In this document: positions 53,546 to 64,000 of the stretch, piece by piece
Numbering within the stretch: position 1 is the first letter of the stretch
Layout of the letters: the number at the start of each line of letters is the position of its first letter
Assembly: GCA_030549495.1 (NCBI GenBank)
Contig: JAUIRK010000046.1
Coordinates: 186,001 to 250,000, forward strand
Reading direction: 5' to 3'
DNA from: Nectonema munidae
Taxonomy: Eukaryota; Nematomorpha; Nectonematoida; Nectonematidae
DNA length: 64,000 nt
Translations under genes and position numbers: made by a program
The notes under the pieces: generated by a model
Seen by the model: the letters and a program-made list of their open reading frames with translations, nothing else
Database searches by the model: none
Told to the model about the DNA's origin: nothing

Positions 53546-56500
53546 AGATGATCGCATACTACCCAATTCCACTTTTATTTCCGTTTTTTCAGTATATAAA
53601 TATACTATAAACTTTCAATCATCAGCGTATATAAGACAAATGCCATTTGAGAGGGATATCAATTTGGCCGTCACTTAAATGTTTTAATTTATAACTCAGA
53701 ACGCCGAAAACTAAATAATACAGGTCATGGATGAATCAGAGTGATGATGGAATGAATGCCCTCCTACCAGGCAAAAAAAGAACAATTTGAAGAGGAAAGG
53801 AGACAAAAAAATATTTTAAATAAGTAAAAACAAGCAAGGATGAAATCTAACTTATATATGAAACATCAATTCTTTTCCATATGTTTGTGCTTTTTTTCCT
53901 CATTTATGAGTGCTTTAAGTATTTATATTCAGACCTTTTTTTTCGAAAGGCAATTTTCAAATTATGTTATTTTTATTGAGCTTTTGTAACACGTAAAAAA
54001 CAGCTAATCAGGTATCTAATTGAAAATTATTTACATTAGAATCAGCATGCTTTTTGCAATGGATAAACCACAAATTTGTTTATATTCCGCTAAATTACTG
54101 AAATTTTTATTAATCCGATCTCTTGCATATATTTCCTTATACACATATTAATTTTAATTTCAACTTGAAATCATTGGATTATCATTTTATCAAAAAATTA
54201 CAAAAATAAAAGTTACTAGCATACTTTTTTTATTATGAAAACGATCAATAAAAAAAGTTAGTTTCAAAACCCCAAGAAATAAACAATTTATTACGCAAGA
54301 TAAATATTAAAATGGAAATAAAGAAGACTACAAAATAAATAATAAGTCAATACGTAAAAAGAAAGCTTACAAAGTAATAAATCAATTTGAATATTGGAGG
54401 AAGAAGAAGAAAATGAATCACATAGCGAGCAAGGAGCTGGCTGCTCTGCAAATCTCAGCTTCTATTGTTCAGTGTATGGAATTGCGCGCGCTTTGTGAAA
54501 TATATGATTATTAAAAGTATGGATTATATCATCATTTTAATCCTACAGACTTCCCTTTCTTTGTGTATGCGGACTTTAAAGTACTTAGGCGTATAAGAGA
54601 TGTATTGAGAGTTTTCTTTCAAAAGTACTCACAAGATCTGTAACGAATGCAACAATTAATCAATTCAATAAAGCATTTTTGCTAACAATGCAATGATGCT
54701 GAAACAATGTAAGTGATACAACTTAAAAAAATTGGCCAAAATCATCTTCCACGTACAATTGCAAAAAATATCGTATTTACCTTTTCAGGCCCGATGCGAT
54801 ACAAGTGTTCGTTAAAATATAAAAACTAATTGTAAACGTTTTCAAAAACTTCGTCCTTAAAAGGTTAGTGAACATGCTTCTACATAAATAATACTTTTTT
54901 TGAGTTCTTTCTGGATTGTCCAGTATGAGGGTAGGATATTAGCCAGTGGACATTTTTCAAGTTAATTACTGCAGAAGAAGGCTTTTGCCTAGTCATGAAA
55001 ATTTATCAATTGCATAACTGAATTTATATAGACAACTACGTCCTATCCATGGGAATCTCAGATAGGAAAATTAATCATTTTCAGATGGACGAACCAAGTT
55101 GGTTAATTTATTACTTTCCCAGTTAGTTGATTAGTTAGATAGAGAGTACAAAAGCTGATATTACCAATACTAAAAATCTAAAGAAAAGAATTAATTTAAG
55201 TTGGAATCGTGCATTCAGAATGCATCAAAACTTGATTTGTCCAGTTGTAATTCGTTTAAACGGAAAAATCTAGAAAGAAAAAAGCTAGAATAATATAGGG
55301 TTGCTTAGTATTCGCTTACTTAATTTACTAACAATATAATTAATGCCTGTACAAAGTTATCTAACTAACAAAATAACCAACAACTAATTAATTAACAATT
55401 AGCTATAATAAACAAATTTTATAAAGCAACTCGTTAATTTTAAAATTCACATATGCTGATTAAAATAAAAGAATATTTCGGTCATAAAAAGCACTGACGT
55501 GTTTGAAAGCAGTAGGATACACTTTTCCTATTGGTAGCGTATTTTTCATAAAATAAAAGCTATTTCTTCTTTCAGTAGCGGGAGGTGTAAATGTAATTTG
55601 TCTAAATGGCATATATCAGAAGAGGAAGGAATTTTCACCATTATTTCCTATTTGCAATCTGAGAATTATTTGTTTAAGTGATTTTTATGGTCTAGATATA
55701 TGCGTCAGATTGCGCAGGAGATTTGAAACAAAATTTTGTCAAAAAGTAAGAAAAACTTTCACTTAAGCAACTTATTTCTTACTTTGTCATTGAGAATTTG
55801 ATTTAGTTTTCAAATTTGGTTTAAAAGAGCAATGCACTATACTAGTGACATCGTAATAACCTGCATTATTTCTAAAAGAAATCCCTTCACAGCTTACATG
55901 GACAGCACTGCACACGTAATCATGATCAAAAATCACAATTTTACTTATGGCTTGCATCTTCAGATTTTAAGACTCGTTCAACCATATTGGTCTAATCGTT
56001 ACCATGTGATTCGAATTGATCATATCCATATAATCTTTGAAAGATGATTAGCACTAATCCTATTTATCTAATGTAATCTCTATTGATTGAATCTTTTTTA
56101 ACCTTCAAAATCCTTAAAATATTTTTTTGAGTTAGAGCAAATTTTCCAAAAGCTTGAAAGCATAGCGGTTTTGCTTCAAAATTATGTCAACATTACAATT
56201 AGCAAACAGATATCCTAAAAAGAAATCAAGCATTTGTAAGGGATACTCATCAAAGAAAGAAAGGTTGTAGGAGCTTTGATAAATCATTTCTACTTGAAAA
56301 CGCCATTTTTAGCTAGCAGCAGCAATTAAAGAGAACCTCCTCCATTGCATAATGAAAAAAAGGAGTAAATAAGAGAATTTATCAAAAAAAACTTTTTTAT
56401 TCTTGGTAGTATTGCAGTTGAATTTATTTCAGAAATATTTGATCAGTCTTTTAAAGGAAGTGCAACGTTTAATAAGAAAGCAATGACGCTTCAAAACGGG

Positions 56501-56672
56501 AAATAATTTTCGATAAAATTTCCAAATATCCCAAAAAATGAAAATTGTCTGCTTTAAATATACAAAATGCCATTGAAACGGAAAGCAGGTGTGATAAGTC
56601 TTTAAAATTCTGGTCTTGGGAAGATTAAAGTAAAGAGCGGGCCGCAACCTAGAATATAATATACATTTTCCA
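53546..56672. other. Unassigned intergenic sequence
   Basis: AT-rich; no gene, repeat family or structured element was supported. Confidence 0.4.
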
Positions 56673-56963
56673 AGCCTTTGAGAGCCAAAATTTTAAAGAT
56701 CAATGGTCTGATTCCTTTTTCAATGAAATTTAAAGCAGACGATTTTCATTTTTTGAGACACTGGTGTCACCCAGTGGCGTAGCCAGAGGGGGGCAAGGGG
56801 GGCAGTGCCCCCCCCCCCCCCCAAATACCTTTTCTGCCCCCCCCCCCCCCAAATAATTTTATTTCCAATATGCTTGCCCCCCTAAATTCCTTGCATGCCC
56901 CCCCCCCCCCAACTTCCATTTTTTGACTACGCCACTGGTGTCACCCCGTCATCATTAAAGGGG
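56673..56963. repeat. TTAA-type short element carrying a nested hAT MITE
   Basis: Outer element: left CCTTTGAGAGCCAAAATTTT and TGGTCTGATTCC, middle AAAGCAGACGATTTTCATTT and GAGACACTGGTGTCACC, right CCCGTCATCATTAAAGGGG. Without the insert (56772-56945, including one duplication) it has the same layout as the copies at 13180 and 25868. Confidence 0.8.
56772..56937. mobile_element. hAT MITE, 166 bp, perfect 8 bp TSD
   Basis: Ends CAGTGGCGTAGCCAG and TTGACTACGCCACTG share an 11 bp perfect inverted repeat. GTGTCACC at 56764-56771 is repeated at 56938-56945. The interior is made of G- and C-runs (GGGGGGCAAGGGGGGCAG, poly-C) around TGCCCCCC motifs. An 8 bp duplication is diagnostic of hAT insertion. 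The perfect duplication suggests a recent event. Confidence 0.92.
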
Positions 56964-57494
56964 TAATACGATAGTGACAAATAAATAATGCATGCTGTAG
57001 TATCAGAGAGTTGGTGCAATCATCATTTTATCCCATTTCTTTACATCGTGCTTCACGTTTTCTTTGTCAAAATTTGTATCAAACAAACTTTCTTGGCATG
57101 TTATTATATTCGAAATGGGAATACAAGTTGAAAGGAATTCGCTTTCCTTATATATGTTGTGACCTATAAATAAAATTCATTGAAACAATTTTAAATTGCT
57201 ACAATAATACAGCGGATAAAAGACTAAGGCTTAATGTTTGCAAGAATGGCACAGTTTATCACAAAAGCAAACTAGATTTGCATCAAATCTAAGAAACTTT
57301 GAAAAAGCTATTATATCGCTTTAAATCATCTCTCATGGTTATATATTTGGCACATACTACTGAGTGTAGGAGATTTGTCCAGTTAAAACATGACTGAATC
57401 CAACTACGTCTCATGGCCGACTTAAATAAATAAATAATATAAAATAAAATAAGAAAAAATAGCTTTATATAATCTACACATATAAATCTATAAG

Positions 57495-57752
57495 ATAGAT
57501 TTTATAACATTTCTTTGTAAAATGCATTTCTTCTGAATATTCAAAATACAGAGGCATTGGAAATGCATGCTCATCTAGATTCAAGAGTATTACTCGAATT
57601 ATACAACTAATATTTACTCATACATAGCATCTTACGGATCTAAACTTCTTTCAGTAAATCAAAGTAAAGAAATTGCATGAACTATAACATGCTCAAAATC
57701 GGTAGTGGGCCATCGCGCTAGTGCCCCTTCCAAATCCAGCATTCTTACGCCC
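57495..57752 (+). repeat. hAT-like short element family, copy 2
   Basis: TTTTATAACATTTCTTTG, TTCTGAATATTCA, TCTAGATTCAAGAGTATTAC, TGCTCAAAATCGGTAGTGGG and a terminal CTTACGCCCCTA, in parallel with 19315-19528. Confidence 0.62.
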
Positions 57753-60043
57753 CTATACAATAATACTTATCTGCGAAATGAATTATTTAAAACCTAACTA
57801 ACAACTTAACAGGCACGTAACTAAACAATCTCTCCAGCTAACTAGGTGACAAATTAATTGTTAGGCTACATAACTGACAATTATTTAAAAATACAAAAGG
57901 AAATTTTACATAAATATCCTTTTTTACAATTATTATTAGCTGACAAATGTCCACCGAACAAATCTTCGGTCCTCGTATATTCTAAGAGATTTTCGAGCAA
58001 GGCAGAATACGGGCAAAAATTTGTAGAAAAAAATAGAGAAAAAGAAGAGAGAAAAGTGCGAGTGGGTAAAAAGAAACTAAATTAGAAATGTAAACAAGAA
58101 AAGAGAAAACATTTTAAAGTATTTATTCAATTTTTTGAAACTTGTATCATCATTTTCTTTTTAAAAATTAAAAAAAACTTGAAATATACTTAAAAAAAAC
58201 TAGAATGCAGGCGTAAAGATTTAAAAAATATTTTATTTTTTATTTTTATCGCATAAAATGGAACTTTAGCGAGGATGTCGGTAAATCAAATGCGAGTAAT
58301 TTTTTTAGCGGCAAAAAATTTGATTATAAATTTAATTTATATGCAAAACACATTTTTTACTTTAAATTACAGTATTTCCCAAAAAAGGGGTAAATTTTTA
58401 GGGGGTAATGGAGGGTTCAGAGAAAAAGAAGTTAATAATTCTGAAAATCATGAAAACATTGTACCTGGCGTTAGAATTAATGTCAAAATAGTCTTAGTGT
58501 GTAATGTTGTAAGCTAAACTAACAATGTTCAAATACAATAAATGTAAAAGGTCTCTAGTGTTTTCATTTAGTCATATAAATCTATGTTGACAATATTTTT
58601 TGAAAGAGGTAACATGCTAATTGAGGAATGTTAAATTGGGTAACAAGTTAGAAAAGTTTGGAAACGACTGATTTAATATCAAAAAATATAAATTTACATT
58701 TGGTAAAAAAAATATGACAATTGAAATATATCGTATAGGAAAGAGATTTTTCGTAGGACCTAGAATAATCAACTTTGAATATTAGAGCATTGGCAAGCGA
58801 GGGTCAAGCTTTGTGGGTGCGGGGGAAGAAATTTTGCTCGTAAGTTGTTTTCCTTTCTATCGAGTCTTAATCGAGCGTGGAATTTTGTGTAGCATCAAGC
58901 ATACTGTGTATTTATCATTCTTATTTTCATTTTTTTTTAGATATGGACAGTGAGTATTATTATTCAATCTTTTTTACAGTTTGATTTATACAAATCTTTC
59001 GAAACATTTTTATTGAATATAGTTGTTTTCTTTATACTGTATAATTGTCTTGCTAACGAAAATAAGAGTTTTGTCTCGTTGGAGAATTGACTGTAAGGTT
59101 GATAGTTGAGATCAAATCTCTCAACTCTATCTTATCTAAATTTTAATTAAATACGGACACCCGTATCCGAAAACAGGGAATCCTCCAAAAATTTACCAAA
59201 AATAAAGCAGCTATCTTTTTCACAAACCCCAAAAGAAGAGAGAATCTTTTTAAAATGTAGTCTTACACAAAGGCTTCTAGAACCCGTGGGAATCTATAGG
59301 CAAATATTTTGAAGAAAAAGAATGATCCAAATGTTTGTGTTGTATTATACATGAACATTCCATTTGTTCTTCCATCTCTATTAATGAAGTTCCGTAACTT
59401 CTCGTTTAGTCTTAGGGAGTGCCCCAGAGGTAGAAGTTGGTATGGAATAAGAATCCTGTAAAATGACGAGCTTTAATAACCTCATTCATTGTCTGAGTTC
59501 TTTGAGAGTGCCTGCCATCTTAAATGTTTTTTCAAAAAGTCTCTCTATGAAATATTAAAGAATGAAGAGAATATAAGACGATGAAAGAATAATTAATTTC
59601 AAAAGTTTGATTCAAGTGAGCAAGTTTCCATTTGTAGAGTATGTATTTTGATGTTAGTGAAATAGTAGAAAAGTGTAAATCTTTACGCAATACTGGTATT
59701 CACTGGTATTTTGAGGGTATTTAAGAACAATAAATAGAGGCTCTACGCGAATACTTCTCTCAAAAATTGTAAATGCCAAACACCAATATTATACTCAACA
59801 TATTTTAATTTGAAGCTAAAATATTTAATTAACATATTAATTTATGCACCCGACAAGCAGGTAATTATGAAAATCATCCATATTAATTCAAAATAAAAAA
59901 ACCAATTGTCCGCCATTTTTTAAAGAAACATTTGGAATGTATGAAAAAGAAATAAATAGATCAGCTTGTTAAAAATTATCATTTTAAGAGAAACCATCTT
60001 TGAGTTTTGCTTGCAACTTTTCTCTTCACATTTAAAGTTAAAA
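57753..60043. other. Unassigned intergenic sequence
   Basis: Two lysine-rich open frames (57858-58085, 58275-58517) are not recognised and have no splice or homology support. Confidence 0.4.
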
Positions 60044-60172
60044 TGGTTTGTTTTCATAAAGAAGGCACACTTGCCCCGCTTGTATCGAGCCCAAGATCTT
60101 GAGTTAACGAAACCCAGTATCTAACAAACATTACTCACGCCCAAGTTAAAAGTATCATGGGGTGTTTTCTGT
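60044..60172 (-). repeat. tRNA-derived SINE (family A), copy 3, rearranged
   Basis: GTTTTCATAAAGAAGGCACA, CTTGCCCCGCTTGTATCGAG, AAGATCTTGAGTTAACGAAA, CCCAGTATCTAAC and ACTCACGCCC match the inverted copy at 35707. A second piece of the family's far end (GTATCATGGGGTGTTTTC) follows at 60150, so two partial copies are joined. Confidence 0.75.
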
Positions 60173-60181
60173 GAAATTCTT

Positions 60182-60481
60182 GTGTTTGAAATTAGATTTT
60201 CAAAGAAGGAATTTGAAATGTTTTCTTTTAAAGAAGGTGATAATACTTTTTTTTCTTATGCTTCTTTCAATGTTTTTATTAGACCACATCTTCCATGTGA
60301 CAAGGAACAGGAACTTAGACCTAATCAGAAGTTCTTCATTTCTCATAAAAAAAATGAAGAAATTCTATTGATCATCTTTTCGATTCATCCATTTTTCATA
60401 AGTTATTCTTATCACTATGAGAATTTTACTTTCCAAAAGAGTTATCCACACATCTCGTTTACTTCTGACTGGGGAGCGTAG
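60182..60481 (+). CDS. Unrecognised open frame, 99 codons
   Basis: Not recognised. It reads FSFKEGDNTFFSYASFNVFI, then PHLPCDKEQELRPNQKFFIS and ends HISFTSDWGA. Residue use (Pro, Gly, Asp, Trp) is less biased than in chance frames here. It could be the last exon of a gene whose other exons lie in the region or beyond. It abuts a SINE piece, which weakens the case. Confidence 0.25.
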   Translation: MFEIRFSKKEFEMFSFKEGDNTFFSYASFNVFIRPHLPCDKEQELRPNQKFFISHKKNEEILLIIFSIHPFFISYSYHYENFTFQKSYPHISFTSDWGA

Positions 60482-62450
60482 AAGGTTAGAATTTTTAGAA
60501 CACAAATTTTTTTATCCATTTTAACTGTCAAAATTATCGAACAATTAATCTTTTTTTTATAAAATTTATATAAAAAATAATTCCTATAACGTCTTCAAAG
60601 AAAAAATATAGTAAAATTATGTGGAAGACTCTGACTACAGCAAAATTTAATGCAAGCCTCCATTAGCAATCGTCATCTACTAAATTAAATTTAGTTGAGT
60701 TATTTGTACTAGAATCGCAAGAAAATTTTTCTCCTTAGTTTTGTTAATTCTTTTTACAAAATTGGTGTTGCTATGTGGCATATTCATATACAAGAATTTC
60801 ACAAAGTTGGAGATTGACTTGGGGCAAATTTTGAATCTACTTGAAAAATTGTAACTTAGCGTACAAAAAACTCCATTTTGTATTATGACCACGAAAAAAA
60901 TATAGCAAAGGTACTAACAAGTGATGAGATGAAAATCGCATTTACAAATACTCGCTTCAATTATTATTTGCAAAATTTACAAGGAATATTTAGGAATGCT
61001 CTTTATACTTTACTTAAAGGAGATTCAATTTTATGATTATTTCAGACTAATGTATATTTTATACAAGTTCCCTGTAAAGTTAAATTTCAAAAATTTTGGA
61101 TTTGATTTCGTTATAGTTTGCAAGATGTAATATGCATAATTGTGATGGGCGGATACAGAGAAAAGATTACCTATAACACATTTGATAAATTATTGACAGT
61201 ACAAATCTGAAATTTTTATATTAAATAAATATAAAAGTATTATATATCATAAAGTATACTGATATAAAAAGAGAATAAAAAATTGATATATTCAGTGGTT
61301 CAGAAGGGATTAGAACGAGGGGCTAAAAAAATTTTATATGACAAAATATAAAAATGTTTTGCTCAGTGAGAGGAGGGGAGAGTGGGAAGCCAAAAATTTT
61401 ACAGCCCAACCAACTACCCTTCTTTACAAATTTTCAAACACAAGCACCTTCCCCCTCCCAACTGCTCAGGATATACTATAAAAAATATTCAATTTTTTAG
61501 ACCCCGCTTCCCGCCCAGTTAAAAAAGCTCTTAATTTGCTTTTGAATTATGACATTTCTGGCAAAAGACGAAGAACTTCGAATATTAAGAAACCATTTAC
61601 TTTCTAAACATCATGTGATAAATTTTAAATAACGAGTGAAAGAGAAATGATCAAAAAGTGGAGAATCGTTGTAACACGGTCCATGGGATCCAAAGCAATC
61701 ATTTGCTGCATAGGCCTAGACTGTATCTAGATTATTAGAGATAAATATCGGCGCTAAAAAGGATTCTACGTATCGCTAGTAAGTAGCAGTTCACTAATAA
61801 ATAGCGCATCTAAAAATAAGAGCTAGAGATGGCGAAGTCGGGTAATAGTAACGCTAATTTAACATGAAAAAATGTGAGCCTTCTTTTGAAGTTTTCCAAG
61901 CAATTTAATCGCGTATAATTATTCAGGTACCTTGGCACAGAGCCGACAACAGGTAAAAGCCATAATAGGGCTGCCAATATCAACGTATCATTTAAGGCGA
62001 TATTTTGTATATATAAATATATATAATAACGTTTTCAAGTATATTTACTTGTATTAATAATACTAAAAAACAAAATAACTATACCATAGAAAACATCCAA
62101 CATAAATTGAAATCAGAGAGATAACGAACAAGTGTAAAATACAAAAAAGATAGGTGAAATGCCTAGCGCGCCAATTGGAGAGAAATGAAGCTATCAAACT
62201 CTCGACCGCGTTCCCAGGCCTTATTTGCTACAACGGATCGGTCAGGTCTGTAACGAATGTAGTAAGAAGATGCCGAAACAAAGTTGTAAAAAATTCTTTT
62301 TTTAGGTTGAATTGTCTCCTTTTTATGATCGATCTGCAATCTAGCACTGAAGACTTAAATCTATCTATTTCCTCTTATTCGACTCCATTGTAAAGTCCCA
62401 TGTTAAAACATATCAACATAGCAATATCTTTTCGCTCCATTTTGAAATAC
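60482..62450. other. Unassigned intergenic sequence
   Basis: No gene supported. GC-rich scraps near 61365-61520 (GGGAGAGTGGGAAGCC, CCCCGCTTCCCGCCCAG) look like worn hAT-type ends. Confidence 0.4.
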
Positions 62451-62520
62451 AGTGGAACCTCGCTAATCAGGACGCTTTGGTTATGAGCCAAAAATTTTCG
62501 GATAAACTTGAAATTAGAAT
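62451..62520 (+). repeat. pogo/Tigger left terminus
   Basis: CAGTGGAACCTCGCTAATCA, then GGACGC and TTGGTTATGAG, followed by TTTTCGGATAAAC. CAGTGGAACCTCG-ATCCGGAC is the known end pattern of Tigger elements. The matching right end was not seen. Confidence 0.65.
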
Positions 62521-63879
62521 ACCACTCGCTTAAAAATTGAACCAGGCTAAAGATAAAATTTCAGAGAAATTACTTAAAACTAAAAACTGGAATGTTAAAT
62601 GTTTTTTATGTTGCTTACAATAATTATTAAAGATTCGTAAAGAACAATCTCCGTGGTTAGCCCCTTTGACGTAATAACAAAAAGTAGAATGAAATAAAAA
62701 TATTATCGCATACATTTCGTTTAAACAATGAAAAACTAGAGAGCATTGTTTGTCTTGTGCTTTCAAAAAAAGAACCATTTGAAGGTAGAAAAAAAATTAA
62801 AGATGTTGATCAGTCTTTTTGACGAAATAAAAACTGATGTAGGCAAAACCCCTTCTAAACAAGGCTAAGTTACTCAGGTCTGATTTGATATTTCATAAAT
62901 TTATTAATTTTTAACCCCTTACGTCACAGCTTCCATATACTTAATATATTCATCGCAATTGTACGACTCACACACAAATTCATGTATTATATTTACGCTT
63001 TCGATATTGCTAGAATGAGCATGCCATCTCCCAGTCCGGTAGAAAGGGAGGGAATAAAGGGGGCTGTAGATACAATAAATTTTAGAAATAAATAAAAATT
63101 CTAATACAATTTAGAAAATATTTACACAAAATTGCAATTATTTTGGGGATTTCCAATAATATTCAAATCCTTCTTTCTTCAACAGATGCCAGAAGAAAGA
63201 AATAATAAAATCTATGTAAAAAGAAAATATAGATATTTCGGCACTCCCTATATTTTTAATTTTAGCCCCTAATAAACAGCCTATCAATATTTTTGTTGAC
63301 ATCATCATTGAAAATTTCCTCATCATCTCCTTTTTTATGTCCTAACATTTAGTGCTTTGATCTTTATCGTTTTGACGATTTGTTAACTGGAATGCATAAC
63401 AGAGAGGCGTTTTTATAGTTTTCTTATCTTATTGGTTAGCCTTTAAAAGAAGAGCGTTTATTACCCTTGTTAGAAGATTTAGGTATAAAAAAGCTTATCA
63501 AGAATGTTAAAACTCAGAATTAAAAGAGAAAAGTAACAAAAACTCACTTTAAATTCGACAACCTGACTAGAAATATTTCATTAAAATTATGTTTCGAAAC
63601 ATATTTTGAAAAATAATGTTTCGAACCATATTTCGAAAAAATACAATAATTAAAAGCTTGTAATAGAAGTATCCGAATAGACACTGTGTCGTCTAGACAA
63701 CAATGACGTGGTGCGGATTAGACTATACGAATATCTAGCACATTTATACAGCAGAAGCTAACTATGCACAAGGCGAAATAAAAAGCGAAATACATTGAAT
63801 GATGACACGGGCATTCTTAGAGGTGAGTAATGTTCTTCGCTTGTCATTAATTAATATTAATTAATTAAGTTGTTTTGTG
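62521..63879. other. Unassigned intergenic sequence
   Basis: No gene or repeat family was recognised. Confidence 0.4.
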
Positions 63880-63976
63880 ACGTTCCATCTTTGGATATCG
63901 TGGCCGGGAATGTGAGTCAAGTCTAACTGGACTTTATCCCACTAAACACCAATCGGCCCTTGTTACAAAAGAATAG
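63880..63976 (+). repeat. Dispersed repeat, copy 2
   Basis: GGATATCGTGGCCGGGAATG, CTAACTGGACTTTATCCCAC, TAAACACCAATCGGCCCTTG, then TTAC. Same order as the inverted copy at 7304-7407. Confidence 0.55.
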
Positions 63977-64000
63977 CTCTATTATATATAGTATTTTACA

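Noticed and set aside
1-64000. Retrovirus-like, LTR, Polinton elements or CRISPR arrays
   Set aside because: No reverse transcriptase, integrase, capsid or envelope motifs, no long direct terminal repeats and no spacer-repeat arrays were recognised on either strand.

Overview
The window is very AT-rich animal DNA: spliced genes with both 53-60 bp and multi-kilobase introns, no operons, and dense remains of DNA transposons and tRNA-derived SINEs. The two host genes and the mix of TTAA elements, hAT, piggyBac, pogo and Mutator-type relics suit an invertebrate, probably an arthropod. A crustacean such as a copepod is a guess from composition and repeat load, not a demonstration.

Left 25 kb (+ strand): one gene of about 23 kb (1972-25268) assembled here from ten coding exons whose splice phases all agree. 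It encodes a protein of about 585 residues with an L27, PDZ, SH3, HOOK and guanylate-kinase-like order, that is, a membrane-associated guanylate kinase of the MPP/PALS1 (p55) group. Its kinase-like domain keeps the family's spacing but has lost the nucleotide-binding motifs and carries an Asn-rich and acidic insert. Its last intron (16.4 kb) is filled with mobile DNA, including a 2.5 kb TTAA-flanked element with a nearly complete transposase of the RNase H type.

25.3-35.5 kb (- strand): a complete three-exon neuronal calcium sensor gene (27006-35459, 188 residues, putative myristoylation site, four EF-hand units). It is convergent with the first gene, with 1.7 kb between the two stop codons. 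Its larger intron holds a broken hAT transposase split by a Mutator-like foldback element.

36-64 kb: mostly intergenic. It holds a piggyBac transposon with a broken transposase (37.5-40.5 kb), a second, internally deleted piggyBac copy (41.0-42.0 kb), several hAT-type short elements (one nested with a perfect 8 bp target duplication), SINE copies and a few unrecognised open frames. No complete host gene was recognised here.

Recurring theme: at least a dozen short TTAA-bounded elements share a GCAGACGAT-like box, and their ends resemble those of the 2.5 kb TTAA element, which is the best candidate for their source of transposase. No retrovirus-like, LTR or Polinton element was recognised.
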